64,000 nucleotides of DNA from the NCBI RefSeq assembly GCF_022348085.1, contig NZ_JAKRFN010000004.1, forward strand, positions 1 to 64,000. The letters run 5' to 3'. This document shows positions 49,557 through 58,255 of the stretch, one piece after another (positions within the stretch are counted from its first letter, which is position 1; every line of letters begins with the position of its first letter). The stretch is from Mycobacterium sp. PSTR-4-N. Lineage in GTDB: Bacteria; Actinomycetota; Actinomycetes; Mycobacteriales; Mycobacteriaceae. Position numbers and translations under genes: made by a program. The notes beneath the pieces were generated by a model. That model was given only the letters and a program-made list of their open reading frames with translations, had not been told where the DNA came from and made no database searches.

Positions 49557-51325
49557 TGGCCGACCGGCCGAGTCCGCATGTGCTGCGCGAGTATGCACTG
49601 CTCGCGGACGGGCATCGCGGCGCGCTGGTGGGGCCCCGCGGTGACATCTCGTGGCTGTGCGCGCCGCACTGGCACGACGACGCCGTGTTCAGCGAACTCA
49701 TCGGCGGCCGTGGGGTGTTCACGATCGCGCCGACGTCCCGGTTCGTCTGGGGCGGTCATTACGAACGTGCCGGGTTGATCTGGCGCTCCCGGTGGGTGAC
49801 CGACGACGGCATCACCGAGTGTCGGGAGGCGCTCGCCTATCCCGGTGACCCCCATCGCCTGATCCTGATGCGCCGGATCATGGCCGTGCGCGGCCCCACT
49901 GATGTTGCGGTACAACTCTTCCCGGCAGCGAGCTTCGGTGTCGAGACCATGCGTGAGGTGCAGGCGACGACCGGCGGCAGGTGGTGCGCCGAGACGGGAG
50001 ATCTGCGGATCCGGGTGACCGGTCTGCCGCACGCGCGGTTTCGCGACGGGGAGGGTCTGTGCGCGGACGTCTCGCTCGCCGAAGGCGCTCACCACGACAT
50101 CGTGGTGGAGATCTCCGATGTGGCGCTCCCTGCGCCGCCCGACGTCGACCACCTGTGGCGCAGCACCGAAGAAGCCTGGCACACAGCGGTTCCCGCATTG
50201 AACGGAGGAATCGCCGTCGAGGACACCCGGCAGTCTTACGCCGTGCTGCGCGGAATGACGGCGCCCGGCGGGGGGCTGGCCGCGGCCGCCACCCTCGGTC
50301 TTCCCGAGCGGGCCCGCGCGGGACGCGACTACGACTACCGCTACGTGTGGATCCGTGATCTCTGCTATGCGGGGATGGCGGTCGCCGTGGCCGAACCGCT
50401 GCCGCTTCTCGACGAGGCGGTCGCGTTCGTCAGCGCCCGGTTGCTCGACGACGGGCCGGATCTGCGCCCGGCCTACACGGTGGACGGCGGGAACCTGCCG
50501 GCAGAGCAGGCACTGAATCTGCCCGGCTATCCGGGCGGCGCCGACATCGTCGGCAACCACGCGGGTAAGCAATTCCAGCTCGACGCCTTCGGCGAGGCGC
50601 TGCAGTTGCTCGCCGCCGCGGCCCGCTTCGACCACCTCGACACCGCCGGATATCAGGCCATGTCCACCGCCGCGCGGGCGATCGCGCAGCGATGGCGCGA
50701 TCCGGACGCCGGCATCTGGGAGCTCGACCAGCGGCGTTGGGCGCAATCCCGGTTGGCGTGCGTAGGCGGACTGCGCGCAGCGGCTGCCTGCGCGCCGCGT
50801 ACCGACGGCGCCGAATGGAACGTGCTGGCCGACGCGATCCTGGCCGACGCCGCCGACTGCGGACATCCCAGTGGCCGCTGGCAGCGTGCCCCCGACGACT
50901 CACGCGTCGACGCGGCGCTGCTCCTGCCGGCGCTGCGTGGAGCGATTCCCGCTGATCACCCGCGCACGCGCGCCACGGTCGCCGCGGTCGCCGACGACCT
51001 TGCCCGCGACTTCTTCGTCTACCGGTTCCATCACGACGGGCGGCCGCTGCACGACGCGGAGGGCGCGTTCGCTCTCTGCGGTTTCCTGATGGCACAGGCG
51101 GCGCATCAGCAGGGTGACGTCGTCTCGGCGGTGCGGTACTTCGAGCGCAATCGCGCGGCCTGTGGTCCGCCGGGGTTGTTGTCCGAGGAGTACGACGTCA
51201 TCCAGCGACAGATGCGCGGAAACCTGCCGCAAGCCTTCGTCCACGCGCTGTTGATCGAATCCTCTCTGGCGCTGGCAGATTCACGGGCCGGGAACTCCTC
51301 GCTCTCCGGAGGTCGACGACAGTGA
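49556..51325 (+). CDS. Glycoside hydrolase family 15 (glucoamylase/trehalase-like)
   Basis: The 589-aa protein has the GH15 N-terminal domain (YALLADGHRGALVGPRGDIS, WLCAPHWHDDAVFSELIGG) and the catalytic alpha/alpha barrel with DYDYRYVWIRDLCYAGM and GLLSEEYDVIQRQMRGN, the latter giving one of the acidic residues. Mycobacterial GH15 members include trehalases. Here trehalase or glucoamylase activity cannot be told apart. There is no signal peptide, so it is likely cytosolic. Confidence 0.88.
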   Translation: MADRPSPHVLREYALLADGHRGALVGPRGDISWLCAPHWHDDAVFSELIGGRGVFTIAPTSRFVWGGHYERAGLIWRSRWVTDDGITECREALAYPGDPHRLILMRRIMAVRGPTDVAVQLFPAASFGVETMREVQATTGGRWCAETGDLRIRVTGLPHARFRDGEGLCADVSLAEGAHHDIVVEISDVALPAPPDVDHLWRSTEEAWHTAVPALNGGIAVEDTRQSYAVLRGMTAPGGGLAAAATLGLPERARAGRDYDYRYVWIRDLCYAGMAVAVAEPLPLLDEAVAFVSARLLDDGPDLRPAYTVDGGNLPAEQALNLPGYPGGADIVGNHAGKQFQLDAFGEALQLLAAAARFDHLDTAGYQAMSTAARAIAQRWRDPDAGIWELDQRRWAQSRLACVGGLRAAAACAPRTDGAEWNVLADAILADAADCGHPSGRWQRAPDDSRVDAALLLPALRGAIPADHPRTRATVAAVADDLARDFFVYRFHHDGRPLHDAEGAFALCGFLMAQAAHQQGDVVSAVRYFERNRAACGPPGLLSEEYDVIQRQMRGNLPQAFVHALLIESSLALADSRAGNSSLSGGRRQ

Positions 51326-51816
51326 GCGCCGTCCGGGCCATCGAACTCGTGCGTGCGGGGTGGGGTGCCGCTCTATTGGCCGCACCCGAGGCGATTCTGA
51401 AAACCGTTGCCCGAGACGATGATCCTGACCGCTGGGCGATCAACGTGACCCGTGTCCTCGGTGCCCGTCATCTGGCCCAGTCGATACTGTCGGGCCGGCG
51501 CCCCACGGGCGATGTGCTCGCGATGGGGGTGTGGGTCGATGGCGTGCACGCCGCGACGGCGCTGGTGCTGGCGATCGTCGACCGGCGCCGCGCGCGGTTG
51601 GGCGTGACCGATGCGGCCGTCGCAGCGGCGTGGGGCGGCGCGGGGTGGCGCGACCTGGGAGGTCGAGTCTCGGTGCACGACGACCGGTTACGCGACCGGC
51701 TGGCGCAGACGGTGCTGCGGCATGTTCCTGCCGGCCCGGCGTTGTTGCAGCGCATCGACCGGGGCGCCGTCAGCCCGGGCTCCTCGGTGACGACGTCGTC
51801 GGATGCAGGGCCGTGA
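51322..51816 (+). CDS. Small hydrophobic protein of unknown function (164 aa)
   Basis: The GTG overlaps the GH15 stop. The product has weakly hydrophobic helices (GWGAALLAAPEAILKTVA, VHAATALVLAIVD) and a basic segment. The last 47 bp overlap the CLC gene on the opposite strand. No family is recognised. Confidence 0.55.
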   Translation: MSAVRAIELVRAGWGAALLAAPEAILKTVARDDDPDRWAINVTRVLGARHLAQSILSGRRPTGDVLAMGVWVDGVHAATALVLAIVDRRRARLGVTDAAVAAAWGGAGWRDLGGRVSVHDDRLRDRLAQTVLRHVPAGPALLQRIDRGAVSPGSSVTTSSDAGP

Positions 51817-53545
51817 GCAGAGCTTCGTAGGTGATCCAGCCGATGACCGCGGTGTGCTCGGCGTTGAGCACAGGCACTCCGGTGGCGCCCCGGCCGGACA
51901 GCGCCGCGATGATCCGCGTGGAGTCGGCCTCGACGTCGAGATCCGGCGGTCTGTTGATCAGATCGCGGATCGTCGACGGGGGTGCCTCGTCGTTGAGCGC
52001 TTCCGCGACGTCCTCGGCGGTGACGCATCCGCGGTACGTGCCCTCGGCGTCGACGGTGGGCACCATGCCGACCGGCGTCTGCGCCAGCGCGGTGGCTGCC
52101 TCGACCAGCGAAGCGTGTTCGGCCAGAGCCGGTGGCGCAGGCCGCACGACGTCGCGGGCGACGATGGTGGGGGCGTCTTTGAGCGGCGCGTCCAGGTCGA
52201 CGCCGCGCCGCCACAGTTTCGCCGTGTAGATCGTCTCCCGCGACAGCAGATGACCGGTGCCGGCGGCCATCGCCACGGCCGCCATCAGAGGCAGGATGAT
52301 CGAATACTGACCCGTCAACTCGAACAGGATGATCACCGCGGTCATCGGCGCGCGGGTGGCGCCGGCGAGCGCCGCCCCCATGCCGATCAGCCCGTACGCC
52401 CCGGCGGATTCGGTGATCGTCGGCAGCAGAGTGTGGGCGACCTCCCCCACGGCAGAGCCCGCCATGGCGCCGATGAACAGCGTCGGTGCGAACACACCAC
52501 CCGATCCGCCGATCCCGATCGTCAGGCTGGTGGCCACCATCTTGCCCACGAGCAGGATCAGCAGCATGGGGATGACGTAGTCACCCCGCACGGCGTGCTC
52601 GAGAACCGGGTACCCCACGCCGTACATCTGCGGAAGCGCGATCAGCAATCCTCCCAGCAGCAGGCCGCCCACTGCAGGGCGCGCCCATTCCGGGCCGCGC
52701 CACAACCAGTCGCAGACGTCCTCGACCAGATACAGCACTTTGCTGAACAACACCCCGACAGCGCCGACGAGCACGCCCAGCGACGCGTAGAGGAGGTACT
52801 CGACGGGACTGTGGACCGCGAAACTCGGCAATGACAGGAAAGATTCGTCGCCCATGATCGCGCGCCCGATGATGTCGGCGACCACGCTGGACAACAACAC
52901 TGCTCCGAAGGACTCCGCAGCCAGGTTGCGGAGGATCAACTCCATCGCGAAGAACGGGCCTGCCAGCGGCGCGTTGAACGTGGCAGAGATGCCTGCTGCC
53001 GCCCCGCAGGCGACCAGCAGGCGCACCCTGCTGGTCGGGAGTCGCAGCAGCTGGGCCACCGTCGACCCGGCCGCCGACCCGATCTGCACGATCGGGCCCT
53101 CCCGGCCCACCGATCCGCCGCCGCCGATACACAACGCCGATGCGAATGCCTTGACCAGAGTCACCCGCGGTGCGATCCGGCCGTTGCGGTGGGCGACCGC
53201 GTACATGACCTCCGGAACACCGTGCCCCCGGGCTTCCGGTGCGAATCGGTGAACGATCGGTCCGTACAGGGCGCCGGCGATCACCGGCACCACCAGAAGG
53301 AACCAGATACCCAAAAACGGCCAGTGCGGGCTGGCGATCCGCCCCATCGCGGAATAGTCGTCGAATCCGGTGAAGAGCTTGGTGAAGCCGGTGATGAGCT
53401 CGCGAAACCCGACCGCGCCCAGGCCCGTCAGCGCCCCGACGACCACGGCCAGAGGCACGATGGCGGCCGAACTCTGCCCGAGCCATTGCACCCACGACCG
53501 GCGAGTGGGCATGGGGATCCACCGCGACGACCCTGGCTGCTGCAT
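51770..53545 (-). CDS. CLC-type chloride channel/antiporter with CBS domains
   Basis: The 591-aa protein (ATG at 53545; a GTG at 53554 is also possible) has the CLC selectivity motifs GGGSVGREGPIVQIGSAAGS, GSGGVFAPTLFIG and the GREGP gating Glu expected for Cl-/H+ exchange. Two CBS domains form the C terminus (RDVVRPAPPALAEH; TGVPVLNAEHTAVIGWI). The GCAATCGTTGC palindrome lies about 20 bp upstream of the ATG and may overlap its promoter. Confidence 0.9.
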   Translation of the reverse strand: MQQPGSSRWIPMPTRRSWVQWLGQSSAAIVPLAVVVGALTGLGAVGFRELITGFTKLFTGFDDYSAMGRIASPHWPFLGIWFLLVVPVIAGALYGPIVHRFAPEARGHGVPEVMYAVAHRNGRIAPRVTLVKAFASALCIGGGGSVGREGPIVQIGSAAGSTVAQLLRLPTSRVRLLVACGAAAGISATFNAPLAGPFFAMELILRNLAAESFGAVLLSSVVADIIGRAIMGDESFLSLPSFAVHSPVEYLLYASLGVLVGAVGVLFSKVLYLVEDVCDWLWRGPEWARPAVGGLLLGGLLIALPQMYGVGYPVLEHAVRGDYVIPMLLILLVGKMVATSLTIGIGGSGGVFAPTLFIGAMAGSAVGEVAHTLLPTITESAGAYGLIGMGAALAGATRAPMTAVIILFELTGQYSIILPLMAAVAMAAGTGHLLSRETIYTAKLWRRGVDLDAPLKDAPTIVARDVVRPAPPALAEHASLVEAATALAQTPVGMVPTVDAEGTYRGCVTAEDVAEALNDEAPPSTIRDLINRPPDLDVEADSTRIIAALSGRGATGVPVLNAEHTAVIGWITYEALLTALHPTTSSPRSPG

Positions 53546-53565
53546 GGGTACCACTATTGCACTCC

Positions 53566-53576
53566 GCAATCGTTGC
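53566..53576. promoter_or_regulatory. Recurrent palindrome GCAATCGTTGC (site 6)
   Basis: It is the exact reverse complement of the motif at 17550 and 41100, placed just upstream of the CLC gene. No SigF -10 is seen next to it. Confidence 0.45.
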
Positions 53577-53608
53577 GCAGCGCACGCATCCGCTTCCTGC
53601 GGCGGCTC

Positions 53609-54988
53609 TCAGCCCGCGTACTCGTCGGCGACGTCCAATGCGGCGTCGAGAATGCGCAGACCCTCGGTCACCTCGTCGTCGGTCACGTTGCACGGGGGTA
53701 CCGCATGAATGCGGTTGAAGTTCGCGAACGGGAGCAGGCCCCCGGACTTGCACGCCCCGAGTACTGCGGCCATCGCCGGGCTGGAGCCACCGTACGGAGC
53801 CAGCGGTTCACGGGTCTTCTGGTCGGCGACCAGCTCGATCGCCCAGAACACCCCGAGACCGCGTACCTCGCCGACACTGCGATGCCGCGCAGCCAATTCG
53901 CGAAGTCCCGGGCCGAGCACGTCGGTGCCGATGCGCGCCGCATTGCCGACCATGCCCTCGTCCTCCATCGCAGTGATGGTCGCCACGGCGCAGGCGGTCG
54001 CGAGCGGATGGCCCGAGTACGTCAGTCCGCCCGGGTATGCGCGGTCGGCGAACGTCGAGTAGATGGCCTCGTTGATCGCCACGCCGCCGAGCGGTACGTA
54101 GCCGGAGGTGACACCTTTGGCGAACGTGATCAGGTCGGGCACGACGTCGAAGTTGTCGATTGCGAACCAGCGACCGGTGCGGCCGAAACCGGCCATCACC
54201 TCGTCGGCGATGAACACGATGCCGTGGCGGTCGCAGATGTCGCGGACGCCGGCCATGTACCCGGGCGGCGGCACCATGATGCCGGCGGTGCCGGGGATCG
54301 ACTCGAGGATGATCGCCGCGATCGTCGAAGGACCTTCCATCTGCACCAGACGGTCCAGGTGCTCGAGCGCACGCTCGGTCTCCTGGGCCTCGGTCTCGGC
54401 GTGGAAGGCCGAGCGGTACAGGAACGGTCCGGTGAAGTGGACGATGCCGGCGTTGCCATGGTCGTTGGGCCAGCGGCGCGGGTCGCCGGTCAGGTTGATC
54501 GCGGTCTCGGTGCCGCCGTGGTAGGAGCGGTAGCGGGAGAGCACCTTGTAGCGACCGGTGTGCAGGCGGGCCATGCGTACCGCGTGCTCGACGGCGTCGG
54601 CGCCGCCGTTGGTGAAGAAGATCCGGTTCAGGTCACCGGGGGTGCGCTCGGCGACCAGCCGGGCGGCCTCGGAGCGCGCATCATTGACGTGCTGGGGTGC
54701 GATCGTGCACAGCGTCGCAGCTTGCTCGGCAATGGCGGCAACGACTTTGGGGTGCTGGTGGCCGATGTTGGTGTTGACCAGCTGTGAGGAGAAATCCAGC
54801 AGCCGGTTGCCCTCACCGTCCCACAGGTACGAGCCCTGCGCCGCGAGCACGGTCATCGGCGTGATCTGGGCCTGGGCCGACCAGGAATGGAAGACGTGGG
54901 CGCGGTCCAGATCGTAGGCGCGTTGTCCGCGGGCGATCGCGGTGTCGAGGTCTTCGCCGGTGGGCAGGGCGCTCACTGTTGACGTCAT
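53609..54988 (-). CDS. Class III aminotransferase (beta-alanine/GABA aminotransferase type)
   Basis: The 459-aa PLP enzyme has FFTNGGADAVEHAVRMAR, GIVFIADEVMAGFGRTG and the Schiff-base Lys in DLITFAKGVTSGYVPLGG. A semialdehyde dehydrogenase gene is directly upstream in the same direction, so it probably converts beta-alanine to malonate semialdehyde (or GABA to succinate semialdehyde). The start at 54988 is preferred over an upstream Met. A long nested hairpin separates the two genes. Confidence 0.88.
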   Translation of the reverse strand: MTSTVSALPTGEDLDTAIARGQRAYDLDRAHVFHSWSAQAQITPMTVLAAQGSYLWDGEGNRLLDFSSQLVNTNIGHQHPKVVAAIAEQAATLCTIAPQHVNDARSEAARLVAERTPGDLNRIFFTNGGADAVEHAVRMARLHTGRYKVLSRYRSYHGGTETAINLTGDPRRWPNDHGNAGIVHFTGPFLYRSAFHAETEAQETERALEHLDRLVQMEGPSTIAAIILESIPGTAGIMVPPPGYMAGVRDICDRHGIVFIADEVMAGFGRTGRWFAIDNFDVVPDLITFAKGVTSGYVPLGGVAINEAIYSTFADRAYPGGLTYSGHPLATACAVATITAMEDEGMVGNAARIGTDVLGPGLRELAARHRSVGEVRGLGVFWAIELVADQKTREPLAPYGGSSPAMAAVLGACKSGGLLPFANFNRIHAVPPCNVTDDEVTEGLRILDAALDVADEYAG

Positions 54989-55017
54989 GGTGCTGTCTGC
55001 GCTCTCTGGGTAGGGCA

Positions 55018-55075
55018 CGAGCGCGCGCTACTGCACAGCTGACGCCGGTGTGTCGTGTGCAGACGCGCGCGCTCG
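55018..55075 (-). repeat. Nested inverted repeat between mmsA and the aminotransferase
   Basis: An 11-bp perfect arm (CGAGCGCGCGC, 55018-55028 and 55065-55075) encloses a 7-bp inner arm (CTGCACA, 55031-55037 and 55056-55062) with an 18-nt loop. A 2x2 internal bulge separates the stems. It lies 29 bp upstream of the aminotransferase start in a 97-bp gap. It could be an attenuator, partial terminator or RNA-processing site that sets the ratio of the two enzymes. Confidence 0.65.
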
Positions 55076-55085
55076 CGGGACGGGG

Positions 55086-56576
55086 CTAGTTGGTGGGGAA
55101 GCCGAGGTTGATGCCGCCGTGGCTGGGGTCCAGCCAGCGGGTGGTGATGGCCTTCTGGCGGGTGAAGAACTGCACGCCGTCCATGCCGTGGGCGTGGCTG
55201 TCGCCGAACAGGGAGGCCTTCCAGCCGCCGAAGCTGTAGTACGCCATCGGAACCGGGATGGGCACGTTGATGCCGACCATGCCGACCTCCACCTCGTTCT
55301 GGAAGCGCCGGGCTGCGCCGCCGTCATTGGTGAAGATCGCGGTGCCGTTGCCGTAGGGGTTGCTGTTGATCAGGTCGAGGGCCTCGTCGTAGGTCTCGAC
55401 GCGCACGACCGACAGCACGGGGCCGAAGATCTCGTCGGTGTAGACGCTCATGTCCGGGGTGACGTTGTCGAGCAGGGTGGGGCCCAACCAGAACCCGTCC
55501 TCCCCACCGTCAGCGGTCACGGTGCGGCCGTCGAGGACGACCTTGGCGCCGGCGCTTTCGCCCGCGTCGACGTAGGAGGCGACCTTGTCGCGGTGCGCCT
55601 TGGTGACCAGCGGACCCATGTCGGAATCGCGTGTGCCGTCACCGGTCTTGATGGTGGCGGCGCGCTCGGCGATCTTGGCCACCAGATCGTCGGCGATCGG
55701 GCCGACCGCCACGCACGCGGAGATGGCCATGCAGCGCTCGCCCGCGGAGCCGAAGCCGGCGTTGACCATCGCGTCGGCGGCCAGGTCGAGATCGGCGTCG
55801 GGCAGGATCACCGCGTGGTTCTTCGCGCCGCCGAGAGCCTGCACGCGCTTGCCGGCGGCGGTGCCGGTGGCATAGACGTACTGCGCGATCGGGGTCGACC
55901 CGACGAACGAGACGCTCTTGATCTTCGGGTTGGTGAGCAGCTCGTCGACGGCGGTCTTGTCGCCCTGCAGGACGTTGAACACACCGGCGGGCAGACCGGC
56001 CTCGGTCCACAGCTTCGCCAGCCACAGCGACGCCGAGGGATCCTTTTCGGACGGCTTCAGCACGACGGTGTTGCCGCAGGCGATGGCGACGGGGAAGAAC
56101 CACATCGGGACCATCGCGGGGAAGTTGAACGGGGAGATGATGCCGACCGGGCCGAGGGGCTGACGGATCGAGTGCACGTCGATGTTGGTCGACGCGTTCT
56201 CGGTGAACCCGCCCTTGAGCAAATGGGGGATGCCGCAAGCGAACTCGACGACTTCCTGGCCGCGGGCCACCTCGCCCAGCGCATCGGAGACGACCTTGCC
56301 GTGCTCGCTGGTGATGATCTCGGCCAGTTCGCCCTTGCGCTCGTTGAGCAGCTCACGGAACCGGAACAGCACCTGGGTGCGTTTGGCCAGGCTCGTGTCG
56401 CGCCAGGCGGGAAACGCCGCGGCTGCGGCGTCGATCACGACCCGGGCGTCGTCCTCGGACGCCAACGCCACCTGACCCGTCACCTGGCCGGTCGCCGGAT
56501 TCGTCACCGGTGCTGACGCACCCGATGCACCCTCGAACACCTCGCCGTTGACCCAATGCGAAATCTGCGCAGCCAT
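55086..56576 (-). CDS. mmsA: CoA-acylating (methyl)malonate-semialdehyde dehydrogenase
   Basis: The 496-aa aldehyde dehydrogenase family protein has the cofactor region SPFNFPAMVPMWFFPVAIA, NPKIKSVSFVGSTPIA and catalytic Cys in GSAGERCMAIS, which is the hallmark of the MmsA group. The start at 56576 gives MAAQISHWVNG. It makes acetyl-CoA or propionyl-CoA from malonate or methylmalonate semialdehyde. Paired with the aminotransferase it fits beta-alanine catabolism. It is divergent from the PucR regulator. Confidence 0.92.
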   Translation of the reverse strand: MAAQISHWVNGEVFEGASGASAPVTNPATGQVTGQVALASEDDARVVIDAAAAAFPAWRDTSLAKRTQVLFRFRELLNERKGELAEIITSEHGKVVSDALGEVARGQEVVEFACGIPHLLKGGFTENASTNIDVHSIRQPLGPVGIISPFNFPAMVPMWFFPVAIACGNTVVLKPSEKDPSASLWLAKLWTEAGLPAGVFNVLQGDKTAVDELLTNPKIKSVSFVGSTPIAQYVYATGTAAGKRVQALGGAKNHAVILPDADLDLAADAMVNAGFGSAGERCMAISACVAVGPIADDLVAKIAERAATIKTGDGTRDSDMGPLVTKAHRDKVASYVDAGESAGAKVVLDGRTVTADGGEDGFWLGPTLLDNVTPDMSVYTDEIFGPVLSVVRVETYDEALDLINSNPYGNGTAIFTNDGGAARRFQNEVEVGMVGINVPIPVPMAYYSFGGWKASLFGDSHAHGMDGVQFFTRQKAITTRWLDPSHGGINLGFPTN

Positions 56577-56612
56577 ACCGAGAGTCTTTCGCGCGCCAGG
56601 CCGCCGACGTCG

Positions 56613-56657
56613 ATACACACTGTCAACGAATGAGGCCGTGCGAATACACTGTGTCAA
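56613..56657. promoter_or_regulatory. Two ATACAC-TGTCAA direct repeats in the mmsA-pucR gap
   Basis: ATACACACTGTCAA (56613-56626) and AATACACTGTGTCAA (56643-56657) lie 30 bp apart, about three helical turns. They sit between divergent genes in an 80-bp gap, and the second ends at the regulator start codon. They are candidate PucR-binding sites. Confidence 0.45.
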
Positions 56658-58255
56658 TGCCGTTGACCGTGGGTGAGGTGGTCGCCCTGCCCGCCGTGCA
56701 ACGAGGGGACCCCGAGGTGCTCAGCGCCCAGCGGTGGGCGGAAACCATCCGCTGGGTGCACGGTAGCGACCTGGCCGACCTGTCGAGCCTGCTGCAGGGC
56801 GGTGAGCTCGTGTTGACCACCGGTCGGGCATTGGCCCGCCACCCGCGCAGGTACCTGCGCGGCCTCGCCGACGCGGGGGCCCTCGGCGTCATCGTGGAGG
56901 TGGGCACGCAGGTGCCCGCACTGCCGGAGGGGATCGGCGCCATCGCCGAGGAACTCGCACTCGCCCTGGTCGTGCTCCATCGCACGGTCCGGTTCGTCGA
57001 GATCACCGAAGCGGTGCACCGCCGCATCGTCGCCGACCAGTACGACGAGGTGGCGTTCGACCGCCGCGTCCACGAAACCTTCACCGAGCTGTCCATGAAG
57101 CGCGCCTCGCTCAGTGGCATCGTCGACGCGGCGGCGCAGATCCTGGCCGAGCCCGTTGTGCTGGAAGACCTTTCCCACCAGGCGATCGCGATGTCGGCGG
57201 GCACTCCCGCCGATCTCCTCGAGAACTGGGAGCGACGCTCCCGCCGCAGCCCGGGGCGCAGCGAGCTCGCCGAACCGTGGGCGGTCACCGGTGTCGGACC
57301 CCGCACCCAGCAGTGGGGCCGGCTCGTGGTGCCCCGCGCACCGGCAGACGAGCACCGCACCAAGATGGTTCTCGAACGGGCGGCCGCGGCGCTGGCCATG
57401 CACCGGATGATCGAGCAGGACCGGACGGGCTTGCAGCACCAGGCGCAGAGCGGACTGATCGACGACGTCCTGCGGGGCCGCCTCACCGACGAACGCGAAC
57501 TGACGGTGCGCGCCCAGGCACTGGGTCTGCGGCGCGCTCCCGCGTACCTGCCGGCGACGGTGCGCGCCCGGCGGCCGTCCCCGTCGTCGGATCCCGTGGC
57601 CGGTCACCGGCGCGCCATCGCCTTACTCGATGCCGTCGCCCACACCGTCAAGGCCGCCGGCCACACCGGATTGTTCTCTCTCCAGGGCGACGCCGAAGTC
57701 GTGATGGTGTTGGCGTTGAAGGACACTCGCGACGTCGACGGCGCACTGGCAGCACTGGGTGGCCGGCTGCGCGACCAGGTGCGACGCGTCGACGGGGTGA
57801 GCGCGTCGGTGCTGGCGCTGGGTCCGCCGGCCGACCAGATCACCGATGCCGTGTCGGGCCTGGCCGAGGCCGCGCACATCGCCGAAGTCGCTCTGGCGCA
57901 AGGGGATCGATCCCGGCCGTACTTCCGGGCCGCCGACGTCCGGCTCCGCGGTCTGCTGTCGCTGCTGCGCGACGACCGGCGGGTCCAGCAGTTCGCCGAG
58001 ACCGAGCTGAAGACGCTGCTGTCCGAGGAGTCCGCGGGCACACCCCCCAACCTGACAGTGCTGCGCGAGTACCTCCGGTTGGCTGGCAACAAGGCCGCGC
58101 TCGCCCAGCGTCTGCACATGAGCAGGCCGGCCCTGTACAAGCGCCTGGACGCTATCCGTGACGCGCTGGGTGTCGATCTCGACGACGGGGAGTCGATGAC
58201 CTCACTGCACGTCGCGCTGATGATCGTCGATGGGGCGGCCGGGTCACGCCAGTGA
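56657..58255 (+). CDS. PucR family transcriptional regulator
   Basis: The 532-aa protein has an N-terminal PucR domain (MPLTVGEVVALPAVQRGDPE), a middle GGDEF-like region and a C-terminal PucR-type HTH (LREYLRLAGNKAALAQRLHM, RPALYKRLDAIRDALG). PucR regulators activate nitrogen-compound catabolism genes when bound to a metabolite. It is divergent from mmsA and converges with the permease gene (12-bp overlap), so it likely controls this catabolic group. Confidence 0.9.
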   Translation: MPLTVGEVVALPAVQRGDPEVLSAQRWAETIRWVHGSDLADLSSLLQGGELVLTTGRALARHPRRYLRGLADAGALGVIVEVGTQVPALPEGIGAIAEELALALVVLHRTVRFVEITEAVHRRIVADQYDEVAFDRRVHETFTELSMKRASLSGIVDAAAQILAEPVVLEDLSHQAIAMSAGTPADLLENWERRSRRSPGRSELAEPWAVTGVGPRTQQWGRLVVPRAPADEHRTKMVLERAAAALAMHRMIEQDRTGLQHQAQSGLIDDVLRGRLTDERELTVRAQALGLRRAPAYLPATVRARRPSPSSDPVAGHRRAIALLDAVAHTVKAAGHTGLFSLQGDAEVVMVLALKDTRDVDGALAALGGRLRDQVRRVDGVSASVLALGPPADQITDAVSGLAEAAHIAEVALAQGDRSRPYFRAADVRLRGLLSLLRDDRRVQQFAETELKTLLSEESAGTPPNLTVLREYLRLAGNKAALAQRLHMSRPALYKRLDAIRDALGVDLDDGESMTSLHVALMIVDGAAGSRQ

